DNA of 13,183 nt, from positions 1 to 13,183 of the forward strand of contig JABJCF010000572.1 in NCBI GenBank assembly GCA_018665625.1, read 5' to 3'. Below the pieces are notes generated by a model. The model was given only the letters and a program-made list of their open reading frames with translations. It ran no database searches and was not told the origin of the DNA. This DNA comes from Nitrospina sp. (GTDB lineage: Bacteria; Nitrospinota; Nitrospinia; Nitrospinales; VA-1). Below are positions 1-7,144 of this stretch, piece after piece. Numbering within the stretch: the first letter of the stretch is position 1; each line of letters opens with the position of its first letter. The position numbers and the translations under genes were made by a program.

Positions 1-1260
1 AAAATGTTGTACGACAACGCTTTGTTTGCAACCGCTCTGATCGAAGCCTATCAAGTTACCGGAAAAAAGGAATTCGCCGATTTTGCAAATGATCTCTTTC
101 ACTATATTGATCGTGACATGACATCTGATGAAGGGGCTTTTTTTAGTGCCGAAGATGCGGACAGTGAAGGTGTTGAGGGTAAGTTCTACGTCTGGTCAAA
201 GGAGGAGGTCGAACAAATCCTTGGTAGAAAAACAGCCAGTGTTGCAATTCCTTATTACAATGTTACCGAACGTGGAAACTTTGAAGGGAAGAATATTCTT
301 CATTTAACGCGCAGTTCTGAAACTGTTGCTGATGAAATTGGCATGAACCATGATGACTTTTGTAAGGAATTGGAAATAGCACGCCAAAAATTGCTTGCAG
401 TTCGCAGTCGGCGCATTCGCCCCTTGCTTGATGATAAAATTCTCACATCCTGGAATTCCTTGATGATCAGTGCCATGGCCAAGACCGGGCGTGTGTTGGA
501 AGATACAGATCGAATCGAAAAATCAACAAAGGCGATGGAATTTCTGCTCGCTCAACTTAGAACTTCCGATGGCAAGATGCTACGCCGATACCGTGAAGGA
601 GAGGCTCGGTACGATGGTTATTTGTTCGACCATAGCGCAACAGCAGTGGCTTGCCTGGATATATATGAAGCCACTTATGACACGCGATATATTCAAATTG
701 CGAAAGAGTTGATGCAACGAGTCGTTGAAAAATTTTCCAGCGATGGGGGTGCCTTCTATGAAACTGCCAATGATGCAGAAGAATTATTAGTTCGACAAAT
801 AAGTGGTTCTGATGGGGTGGAACCCTCAGGCAACAGCAGTTCCGCGCTGGCTTTCTTAAAGCTATCTGCATATTTAGGTGATTCTGAATTGACCAAAAAA
901 GCAGAAAATATTTTCTTGAGCTTTAATGATGAATTGATGGAATATGGGATTAATTCAGCCTATATGTTGCAAGCATTACATTTATACTTGGGGGGATTAA
1001 AGGAAGTTGCTATTGTGGGCAAAAAGAATGATGCTGCAACTCAGAGTTTGCTGACTGCTATTCGTAAAGGTTTTTATCCGAATTCGGTTTTTGCATTTTC
1101 TTATGAAGATGAAGTGGAGAAAAACGCTAAAATAATTCCTTTGCTGGAAGGTCGGAGTCTATATCAGGGGAAAGCTACTGCGTACGTCTGTCGTCAGGGT
1201 ACTTGCCTACCGCCCGTCCAAACTTCTGAGGAATTGGTGAAATTATTGAGTTATGAATGA
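1..1260 (+). CDS. COG1331/DUF255 thioredoxin-domain protein (YyaL/SSP411-like), C-terminal part
   Basis: The gene is open from the first base (AAA ATG TTG TAC = K-M-L-Y), so it is cut by the window edge; 419 residues remain. Family members are usually about 650-700 residues, with an N-terminal thioredoxin-like domain that is missing here and a C-terminal alpha/alpha-barrel related to six-hairpin glycosidases and N-acylglucosamine 2-epimerases. What remains matches the barrel: the KMLYDNA start of the conserved block, FFSAEDADSEGVEGKFYVW near residues 46-65, DDKILTSWNSLMISA near 143, and a C-terminal ATAYVC-x-x-GTC-x-x-PV segment with two cysteines. The biochemical role of the family is unsettled; redox or sugar-related roles have been proposed. 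It overlaps bioB by four bases (ATGA), which implies translational coupling. The family call is firm, the function is not. Confidence 0.92.
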   Translation, partial: KMLYDNALFATALIEAYQVTGKKEFADFANDLFHYIDRDMTSDEGAFFSAEDADSEGVEGKFYVWSKEEVEQILGRKTASVAIPYYNVTERGNFEGKNILHLTRSSETVADEIGMNHDDFCKELEIARQKLLAVRSRRIRPLLDDKILTSWNSLMISAMAKTGRVLEDTDRIEKSTKAMEFLLAQLRTSDGKMLRRYREGEARYDGYLFDHSATAVACLDIYEATYDTRYIQIAKELMQRVVEKFSSDGGAFYETANDAEELLVRQISGSDGVEPSGNSSSALAFLKLSAYLGDSELTKKAENIFLSFNDELMEYGINSAYMLQALHLYLGGLKEVAIVGKKNDAATQSLLTAIRKGFYPNSVFAFSYEDEVEKNAKIIPLLEGRSLYQGKATAYVCRQGTCLPPVQTSEELVKLLSYE

Positions 1261-2327
1261 ATAAACTCTATTATAGGGCGATCAATATTACCGCTGGGAG
1301 AAATTTAACTGAAATGCGAAAAGAACTGATAGACAGCATGGTCGAAACAGGTCTTAGAGGCGAATCGATTTCTAATGATCAGGCTTTGCAATTGGAATCC
1401 TTTACCCATGAAGAGCTGGATTATCTATTTATAGGAACTGATCGTATTCGCGACCGGTTCAAGGGCGATGATGTAAAAATATGTTCCATTGTCAACGCCA
1501 AGTCTGGACGTTGCGTGGAAGACTGTTCCTTTTGTGGGCAGTCGAGCTCATTTAAAACGGATGCTCCTGAAACTGAGCTGATGAGCGTCGAAGAAATGGT
1601 GGCAGCTGCTAAAGAAGCAGAGGCATTTGGTGCCAATGAGTTTTCCATTGTAGCCTCAGGAACTAAAATGGATGACCGGAAGGAATTGGACCGGGTCATC
1701 GAAGCGGTGCGCCGGATAAAAGCTGAGACCAACCTTGAAACTTGCTGTTCTTTAGGGTTGATGGAACTCGAACATCTAAAAGAACTGAAGGCTGCCGGAC
1801 TGGACCGATGTCACCACAACCTGGAAACCGCCGCCAGCTTTTTCGATAAAATTGTAACCACTCATACCTATGAGGATGAAATTAAAGCCGTGCAAAATGC
1901 TAAAGAAGCCGGGTTGCAGGTTTGTGTGGGTGGAATTTTTGGAATGGGAGAAACTTTTTCGCAAAGGGTGGAGCTTGCATTTTCAATTCGCGAATTAGGC
2001 ACTCAATCTCTTCCTGTCAACTTTCTAAAGCCGATAGATGGAACCGGATTGGATCATTTAGAAACCATAGAATACTATGATGCACTTAAAACAATTGCTT
2101 TGCTCCGTCTGGTACTTCCCAAAATAGATTTGTTTGTATGCGGCGGCAGGGAAGAGGTAATGACGAACCAACAGGAGCAACTTTTTACGGCTGGGGCCAA
2201 TGGAATTTTGGGTGGCAACTACCTGACAACAAAAGGCCAAGACCCCAAAAGAGACATAGAAATGATCGAAAGCTTAGGCCTTCGCCCAGTTGCCAGTTCA
2301 ACTCAAGCATCAACCAGCAAAAACTAG
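1257..2327 (+). CDS. bioB: Biotin synthase BioB (radical SAM), variant auxiliary-cluster ligands
   Basis: Biotin synthase inserts sulfur into dethiobiotin in the last step of biotin synthesis, using SAM and two Fe-S clusters in the cytoplasm. The radical SAM motif CVEDCSFC (C86, C90, C93) is intact. Other family blocks are YLTTKGQD, FTAGAN, LPVNFL and CVGGIFGMGET. Length is 356 residues from the ATG that overlaps the upstream stop; a second ATG at 1314 (M20) is possible, with GGAG 13 bases upstream of it. Aligned by eye to E. coli BioB, the auxiliary-cluster ligands C128 and C188 are kept (C163, C223). The C97 position is Ser130 (context EFSIVASG) and the R260 position is Phe293 (context LFVCGGRE). 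Extra cysteines lie nearby: C164, C185 and C295. This resembles BioB of anaerobes such as clostridia more than the classical [2Fe-2S] type. No other bio genes are in the window. Confidence 0.95.
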   Translation: MNKLYYRAINITAGRNLTEMRKELIDSMVETGLRGESISNDQALQLESFTHEELDYLFIGTDRIRDRFKGDDVKICSIVNAKSGRCVEDCSFCGQSSSFKTDAPETELMSVEEMVAAAKEAEAFGANEFSIVASGTKMDDRKELDRVIEAVRRIKAETNLETCCSLGLMELEHLKELKAAGLDRCHHNLETAASFFDKIVTTHTYEDEIKAVQNAKEAGLQVCVGGIFGMGETFSQRVELAFSIRELGTQSLPVNFLKPIDGTGLDHLETIEYYDALKTIALLRLVLPKIDLFVCGGREEVMTNQQEQLFTAGANGILGGNYLTTKGQDPKRDIEMIESLGLRPVASSTQASTSKN

Positions 2328-2367
2328 TCTGATTTAGATTGAGAATTCGTATCAAGCATTAAAAAAT

Positions 2368-2404
2368 AAAAGCCCCTTTCCCTGATCGAGGGAAAGGGGC
2401 TTTT
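2368..2404. terminator. Bidirectional intrinsic terminator between bioB and trxA
   Basis: A perfect 16-bp inverted repeat, AAAAGCCCCTTTCCCT (2368-2383) and its complement (2389-2404), encloses a 5-base loop, GATCG. The core is GC-rich, with A-runs on the left and T-runs on the right, so each strand reads as a stem followed by U residues. It lies between the convergent ends of bioB and trxA and should stop transcription from both sides. Confidence 0.95.
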
Positions 2405-2419
2405 AGGTATAAAACCGTC

Positions 2420-2752
2420 TTATGCTAAACTTTCTTCGATTACTTTTTTGATTTCAGTTTTAGATTTAACGCCTACCAACTGCTGTACAACTTTCCCATC
2501 CTTGATGAACAAGAGAGTTGGAATTCCACGGATGCCATAGTTGGTGGCCGTGTTTGGGTTGTCGTCTACATTCAGCTTGCCAACCAATATCTTACATTCA
2601 AATTCTCCGGCGAGTTCTTCAACAGTGGGGGCGAGCATTTTACAGGGTTGACACCATTCGGCCCAGAAATCAAGCATGACAGGTATATCAGACTTAAGAA
2701 CTGTTTGATCAAATTCGCCATCAGAAACAATAACCACTTTACCGGCTGACAT
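2420..2752 (-). CDS. trxA: Thioredoxin
   Basis: This 110-residue cytoplasmic thioredoxin reduces protein disulfides, normally with electrons from thioredoxin reductase. The start chosen is the ATG at 2752 (MSAGKVV), because AAGGAG sits six bases upstream on the minus strand. The reading frame stays open for 41 more codons, but that extension has no thioredoxin similarity and no good ribosome site. Visible features are DFWAEWCQPC with the active-site cysteines C34 and C37, the buried D28, and cis-Pro78 in GIRGIPTLLF. The active site is WCQPC rather than the usual WCGPC, which is uncommon and could shift redox potential or partner choice. The gene is monocistronic here, ending at the shared terminator and divergent from the GGCT-like gene. 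Confidence 0.96.
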   Translation of the reverse strand: MSAGKVVIVSDGEFDQTVLKSDIPVMLDFWAEWCQPCKMLAPTVEELAGEFECKILVGKLNVDDNPNTATNYGIRGIPTLLFIKDGKVVQQLVGVKSKTEIKKVIEESLA

Positions 2753-2997
2753 AGGTAACTCCTTAATATAAATAAATGAAATAAAACTCTTAATTTTATC
2801 CGCAGGGATTTTTATATGATCAATTGAACTAATTGCGGTGCAAGAATTGCCATCCCAGAAAATTTTTTTATACAAAATACAAATGGAGGATGTTTTCTGA
2901 TATTATCATAATCCCCAAATACCAGCAAGGCTTTAACCTTTTTCTGGTAGGAGGGGTCTAATTTAATCAAATTACAAAGGCTTGGAGTCCTAATTCA

Positions 2998-3471
2998 ATG
3001 GTAGATGCAGTCCATTTTTTTGGTTACGATCAATTGATCAATGAGGAAGTTTTTAAAGAGCATGGCTTGGAATATCTTTCGAAGTCTTCTGTCAGCCTGT
3101 CGGGTTGGAAACGAGTATTTAACAAAATCCCTAAAGACAACGAAGGGCAGGAAGGTCTGGGGCATGCCAATATCGAACCTACTGCCGATACTGCGGGGAT
3201 GATGCACGGCGAACTCTATGAGATGGATGAAAAGTTTCTGCCGAAATTAGATGAGATTTTTGATCATCCTAATGAATATCAGCGGAAAGTCATGCGGTTC
3301 AATCGCCATGATTTCCTGATGATTAGCGGAATTGTTTACATCGCTAGACCCGACAAAATCGCCAAGGGACTAAAACCTAATAAAGCTATGATGAAGATAT
3401 TTAGAAAGACTAAAAAATTATTTCCGATGCTTTATTTCTCACGGTTGATGAATACACCTACCATTGATTGA
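2998..3471 (+). CDS. Gamma-glutamylcyclotransferase-fold protein, catalytic Glu apparently absent
   Basis: A 157-residue protein with the layout of the GGCT/AIG2/YtfP fold: an N-terminal FGYDQLI segment (family FGYGSLM), then SGWKRVFN, ANIEPTAD, GELYEMDEKFLPKLDEI, a Y-x-R step at Y94, VYIA, and a C-terminal GLKPNKA helix (family LKPS). Active members release 5-oxoproline from gamma-glutamyl compounds using a Glu in an LDxxEG-like segment. Here that segment reads LDEIFDHPNEY, so the Glu position falls on Phe88, with Glu86 and Asp89 nearby. The substrate loop GYGS is also altered, to GYDQ. The protein may be inactive, use a shifted acid, or act on another substrate. GGAG sits 10 bases before the ATG. 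The next gene starts 17 bases after the stop, so the two are probably co-transcribed. Confidence 0.75.
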   Translation: MVDAVHFFGYDQLINEEVFKEHGLEYLSKSSVSLSGWKRVFNKIPKDNEGQEGLGHANIEPTADTAGMMHGELYEMDEKFLPKLDEIFDHPNEYQRKVMRFNRHDFLMISGIVYIARPDKIAKGLKPNKAMMKIFRKTKKLFPMLYFSRLMNTPTID

Positions 3472-3488
3472 AGTCTTTCAAATAAAAC

Positions 3489-4241
3489 ATGCAACCGTTC
3501 ACGGCATTGGTGAGGCCGCCGGGAACTAGTTTTCCCCAGGCCATTTCCAACCATCCACAGCAAAAGGAAATTAACCTTTCCATAGCCCTGATTCAGCATC
3601 AGGGCTATGTGCAGGCACTGAAACGAGCAGGTGCTAAAATTCTTTCCCTGTCCCCTGAAGACACTCTTCCCGATTCCACCTTTGTCGAAGACACCGCTTT
3701 TATTTTTGGTGAGACGGCTTTTTTGTGTTCCCAAAAAGAAGAAACCCGCAGAAAAGAGGTGGGGTCGGTAGCGAAGGTCCTCATGGAGTATAGAAAAATC
3801 GTAACTCTGGAGCCCTATCTGGATGGCGGGGATATTTTAAATACACCTGAATCTATTTTTATTGGACTCTCAAAACGCACGGATGAGAGGGCCATTAAAA
3901 ACTTATCCGAAAAAATCGATAAAAATATTGTTCCCGTGCCGGTTAAAAAGGGGCTGCATCTTAAAAGTGCTGTCAGCTATCTGGGAAATAATACCTTGTT
4001 AATTAATCCTGAAAGGATAGGGGCTGACGAATTTAGAAATTTTCAATGGATTGAGGTAGAGGAAAAAGATTCTTACGTAGCAAATTGTTTGGTGTTGAGA
4101 AACCAGGTCATCATGCCCTCGGGGTTTTCAACAATTCGAGAAAAAATTCGTCAAAATGGTTTTGAAACTGTTGAGTTGGAGATGAGCGAGTTCGAAAAAG
4201 CGGATGGTGGTGTTACTTGCTTGAGCCTGATTTTTCCTTGA
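3489..4241 (+). CDS. Dimethylarginine dimethylaminohydrolase (DDAH) / amidinotransferase-family hydrolase
   Basis: This 250-residue protein belongs to the pentein guanidino-modifying superfamily. DDAH hydrolyses N-omega-methylated arginines to citrulline and a methylamine. Motifs in order are FVEDTAF (E67, D68), LDGGDIL (D112), FIGLSKRTDER (near 124), LHLKSA with catalytic His157, and DGGVTCLSLIF with catalytic Cys244. LDGGD, GLSKRT and LHLKS closely follow the mammalian DDAH pattern, where Asp, His and Cys form the triad, so the enzyme should be active. Substrate cannot be proven from sequence; a relative acting on other arginine derivatives is possible. The start is the ATG at 3489, which has no clear Shine-Dalgarno site, so translation may depend on the upstream GGCT-like gene 17 bases away. 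It ends 25 bases from the convergent end of ychF, with no convincing terminator between them. Confidence 0.88.
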   Translation: MQPFTALVRPPGTSFPQAISNHPQQKEINLSIALIQHQGYVQALKRAGAKILSLSPEDTLPDSTFVEDTAFIFGETAFLCSQKEETRRKEVGSVAKVLMEYRKIVTLEPYLDGGDILNTPESIFIGLSKRTDERAIKNLSEKIDKNIVPVPVKKGLHLKSAVSYLGNNTLLINPERIGADEFRNFQWIEVEEKDSYVANCLVLRNQVIMPSGFSTIREKIRQNGFETVELEMSEFEKADGGVTCLSLIFP

Positions 4242-4266
4242 AAAACCTCAATTCACAAGCTTGTCT

Positions 4267-5364
4267 CTACACATTAAACCGAAAATGCATGATGTCACCA
4301 TCTTGGACGACATAGTCCTTCCCTTCGACACGCATTTTGCCCGCCTCTTTAATACCTGCTTCAGTTTTAAATTTTTCCAAATCTTCCAGACTATAAACCT
4401 CGGCGCGAATAAAACCTTTTTCAAAGTCAGAGTGGATAGCCCCTGCTGCTTGAGGAGCTTTCGAGTTTTTTGGAATCGTCCAGGCGCGGGTTTCTTTTTC
4501 TCCTGCTGTGAAGTAGGTGGAAAGCTCTAGCAGGCCATAGCCTGTGGAAATCATGCGATCAAGTCCGGTTTCGGTGAGCCCCATCTCCTCCATAAACATT
4601 TGTTGCTCTTCCGGATCTTCCATTTCCATGATTTCGCCTTCGATTTTTCCCGCAAGTGCAACCACTGCAGAACCATCTTGGCTGGCGATCTCTTTTACTT
4701 TTTGCACCAAATCGCTTTCAGTGTCTCCAGGATCCATCACATTACAAATATAGAGAACTGGTTTTGCGCTTAATAGAGTCAGGCTTTTGACAAACATTTT
4801 TTCATCATCTGTAAATTCAGTGCAAGCTCTGGCAGGCTTTCCTTCATCAATGCTTTGTATTAGTTTTTTGATTACTTCCATTTGCAGGCGGGCATCCTTG
4901 TCACCTGATTTTGCCAGTTTTTCTATTTTTGTTTTCCGTCGTTCCAAAGCTTCCATGTCTGAAATCATAAGTTCCGTATTGATGGTATCAATATCCGATG
5001 CAGGGTCAATCGCGTCACTGACATGGGGGACATTGCCATCTTCAAAACAACGCACCACATGCGCGATTGCATCAACTTCGCGGATATGTCCAAGAAATTT
5101 ATTTCCCAAGCCTTCCCCTTTTGATGCTCCTTTAATGAGTCCCGCGATATCGACAAATTCCATCGTTGTGGGGACAATTTTTTTCGTTTGGACGTAGGAG
5201 GTGATTATATCCAAACGTTTATCAGGAACCGGGACGATGCCACTATTGGGTTCGATAGTGGTGAATGCGTAATTTCCCGATTGAGCTTTAGTACGAGTAA
5301 GAGCGCCGAAGAGTGTTGACTTTCCAGCATTGGGGAGGCCCACAAGGCCACAGGTAAATCCCAT
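4267..5364 (-). CDS. ychF: Redox-regulated ATPase/GTPase YchF (Obg family, OLA1 homologue)
   Basis: A full-length 365-residue YchF. This conserved P-loop protein binds ribosomes and the proteasome or stress factors in studied species, and usually prefers ATP to GTP. Visible parts are Walker A GLPNAGKST (residues 9-17), the G3 motif DIAGLIKGASKGEG (72-85), and His114 at the position of the catalytic histidine. The base-specificity motif is NVMD (208-211), where the family often has NxxE and canonical GTPases have NKxD. An internal helical region follows, then a C-terminal TGS domain from about residue 280 (TRAWTIP, PQAAGAIHSDFEKGFIRAEV). The start has GAAGGA about 10 bases upstream. It begins 19 bases after the transporter gene stop and is probably the last gene of the rng operon. 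Confidence 0.97.
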   Translation of the reverse strand: MGFTCGLVGLPNAGKSTLFGALTRTKAQSGNYAFTTIEPNSGIVPVPDKRLDIITSYVQTKKIVPTTMEFVDIAGLIKGASKGEGLGNKFLGHIREVDAIAHVVRCFEDGNVPHVSDAIDPASDIDTINTELMISDMEALERRKTKIEKLAKSGDKDARLQMEVIKKLIQSIDEGKPARACTEFTDDEKMFVKSLTLLSAKPVLYICNVMDPGDTESDLVQKVKEIASQDGSAVVALAGKIEGEIMEMEDPEEQQMFMEEMGLTETGLDRMISTGYGLLELSTYFTAGEKETRAWTIPKNSKAPQAAGAIHSDFEKGFIRAEVYSLEDLEKFKTEAGIKEAGKMRVEGKDYVVQDGDIMHFRFNV

Positions 5365-5383
5365 AAAACTTTTTTCCTTCTTT

Positions 5384-6796
5384 TTAAGGTTGGGTAGATG
5401 TTGTTTTAAATGGTTTCAAAAAAAACAGCGACAAGAATACCAGAAAAGCGTAGGCAGCGATAATTTTAAAAAACTCTTGTGGTGTAACAAAACTGTAAAG
5501 GGTGAGAAAACAAACCGCACCGACACTTCCATACGCTCCCACTAACCCGGCCATTTTCCCTGTAAGGTTTCTTTGGATTAAAGGGACCGCTGCAAAGCAG
5601 GCGCCATTACCTGCTTTAAAGAAGACGGACCCAATTACAGCAAGGGCTATAGCGCTGGATAGTTGCCAATTGGAATTCATCTCTCCAATAAACCAGTGGC
5701 TAATCATGCCTCCGAGGATGAGAATGATAAGAGTTCTCTTGCGTCCAAACCGATCAGAAACCCAGCCACCCCCGGGGCGAGCTATCAGGTTCATAAAAGC
5801 GTAACTGGCTCCCAATACTCCTGCCAATCCCATTGAGAGAGAGAAGGTTGTTTCCAGGAACTGCGGAAAAATCGAAACAACAGCTAACTCTGAACCAAAT
5901 GTAAGAGAATAGACCATACTTAAAATAGCAATTTGGCTAAACGAATATTTTTTTTCTTCAGCTACTGGTTTTTCAATGTGAGGTAAATTTAACTTCCAAC
6001 ATTGGACAAGATTGTAAACAAAAATGCCTGACAGTCCCGCAATCAATATCCAGGATAAAGAAGGTGAAATTAACATAAAAGGATGGCCGGAAAGTTTCCA
6101 GACAAAAAGCATTAAGGTTGCATAAATCGGAAGCAGAAATATGGATTGTAGAATCAAATCCTTTTTGGTTTGAACTTCTATGGCTCCGTGTATGCCTATT
6201 TGAAAGTCTTGGCTTCTTTCTGGGATGTCCTGGCAAAATCGAAAATATACAAAAGACCAGATAATGCAAAGGATGCCTGAAAATGCTGTGGCAACTCTCC
6301 AGCCTATATCTTCAGCGAAAAGTATTGCAACGAGGGGCAGAGAAAATGCAGCAGCGGCTGCGCCAAAGTTACCCCAGCCGGCATAAATTCCCTGAACGGT
6401 ACCCATTTTATTGTGGGGAAACCACTCAGCGATCATTTTAATGCCAACCACAAAGCCGCCTCCTACAATGCCCATTAACAGGCGGGTGATCAGCAGACTT
6501 TGAAAACTTTGGGAAAGTGAAAAGGCGATGCAAACCCCTCCTGAAAAAAGCAGAAGTCCGCTAAAAACTTTTTGTGGGCCATATTGGTCTGTTAAAGATC
6601 CTATTACAATGCGTGCAGGAATGGCGAGGACCACATTGCATATCATTAAAATATTAATTTCTGCTTCGGTCAACCCCAACTGATGCATGATCGTTGTGTT
6701 AAACGGAGCCATGTTGAACCACGCAACAAACGTCAGGAAAAATGCGATCCATGTCAAATGCAGGGTGCGGGTCTGTGTTTCTGTGAAGCCTAACAT
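5384..6796 (-). CDS. MFS transporter, NarK/NrtP nitrate/nitrite porter family
   Basis: A 470-residue inner-membrane protein with about 12 hydrophobic segments. The two family signatures are present. One is in TM5, GWGNFGAAAAAF near 141-151. The other is near the C-terminus: AGNGACFAAVPLI followed by GLVGAYGSVGAVCFLTLYSF. Arg62 (IPARIVIG, TM2) and Arg340 (NLIARPGGG) occupy the places of the two arginines that bind the anion in NarK-type porters. MFS loop motifs SLTDQYGPQK and SDRFGRKR are also visible. The arrangement is closest to the NrtP/NasA-like uptake group rather than the antiporter NarK2, but direction and nitrate versus nitrite preference cannot be read from sequence. It starts 15 bases after the lipoprotein stop with no recognisable Shine-Dalgarno site, suggesting coupled translation. 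Confidence 0.85.
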   Translation of the reverse strand: MLGFTETQTRTLHLTWIAFFLTFVAWFNMAPFNTTIMHQLGLTEAEINILMICNVVLAIPARIVIGSLTDQYGPQKVFSGLLLFSGGVCIAFSLSQSFQSLLITRLLMGIVGGGFVVGIKMIAEWFPHNKMGTVQGIYAGWGNFGAAAAAFSLPLVAILFAEDIGWRVATAFSGILCIIWSFVYFRFCQDIPERSQDFQIGIHGAIEVQTKKDLILQSIFLLPIYATLMLFVWKLSGHPFMLISPSLSWILIAGLSGIFVYNLVQCWKLNLPHIEKPVAEEKKYSFSQIAILSMVYSLTFGSELAVVSIFPQFLETTFSLSMGLAGVLGASYAFMNLIARPGGGWVSDRFGRKRTLIILILGGMISHWFIGEMNSNWQLSSAIALAVIGSVFFKAGNGACFAAVPLIQRNLTGKMAGLVGAYGSVGAVCFLTLYSFVTPQEFFKIIAAYAFLVFLSLFFLKPFKTTSTQP

Positions 6797-6811
6797 CTGT
6801 TGTGAGGGGGG

Positions 6812-7144
6812 TTACTCAGGAGTATTGGTCATCAATTGGTGAGATTTGACGACGCCATTTTTTTCGAAGACGATGATCATATCCTTGACGATGTCTGTAC
6901 CAAAGGAGTTGACGTAGTTGTACTCGTAGGTCCATACCGGGAGCCCGTTTTGTATGCCTTTTTTAAACGGAGCACCAAACATGGCTTGAATTTCTTTTTG
7001 GTTCGTTGTTCCTTTTACAATGTTGACATAAAGCGCTTCGTCGAAATTTTTTCCGACAGTACCACAGGCAGACATCGCAAGAGCCATTGCCAAAAATCCG
7101 ATTCTAAAAAGATTAACGGTATTGTGATGTCCGTATGATTTCAT
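6812..7144 (-). CDS. BamE/SmpA/OmlA-like small lipoprotein
   Basis: A 110-residue protein with a short basic N-terminus, a hydrophobic stretch LFRIGFLAMALA, and a lipobox-like MSAC with Cys27 as the predicted lipidated residue. Met at the -3 position makes the lipobox atypical. The mature part carries the SmpA/OmlA pattern: VNIVKGTTNQKEIQAMFGAP, then LPVWTYEY, then VFEKNGVVKSH. In this fold two helices precede a three-stranded sheet. BamE is an accessory of the outer-membrane protein assembly complex, but many short SmpA-domain lipoproteins have other or unknown roles, so bamE is not assigned. Its ATG overlaps the rng stop by four bases, which suggests translational coupling. Confidence 0.8.
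   Translation of the reverse strand: MKSYGHHNTVNLFRIGFLAMALAMSACGTVGKNFDEALYVNIVKGTTNQKEIQAMFGAPFKKGIQNGLPVWTYEYNYVNSFGTDIVKDMIIVFEKNGVVKSHQLMTNTPE

Noticed and set aside
2753..2875. N-terminal 41-codon extension of the thioredoxin frame
   Set aside because: It has no thioredoxin similarity and is AT-rich; a proper AAGGAG site lies six bases before the internal ATG at 2752, giving a standard 110-residue thioredoxin.
4256..4265. ACAAGCTTGT palindrome between convergent DDAH and ychF genes
   Set aside because: A 10-base self-complementary site with no loop and no T-run is too short to call a terminator.
4520..4532. TGTGGAAAT, one mismatch from a DnaA box
   Set aside because: It is a single near-match inside the ychF coding sequence with no clustering.
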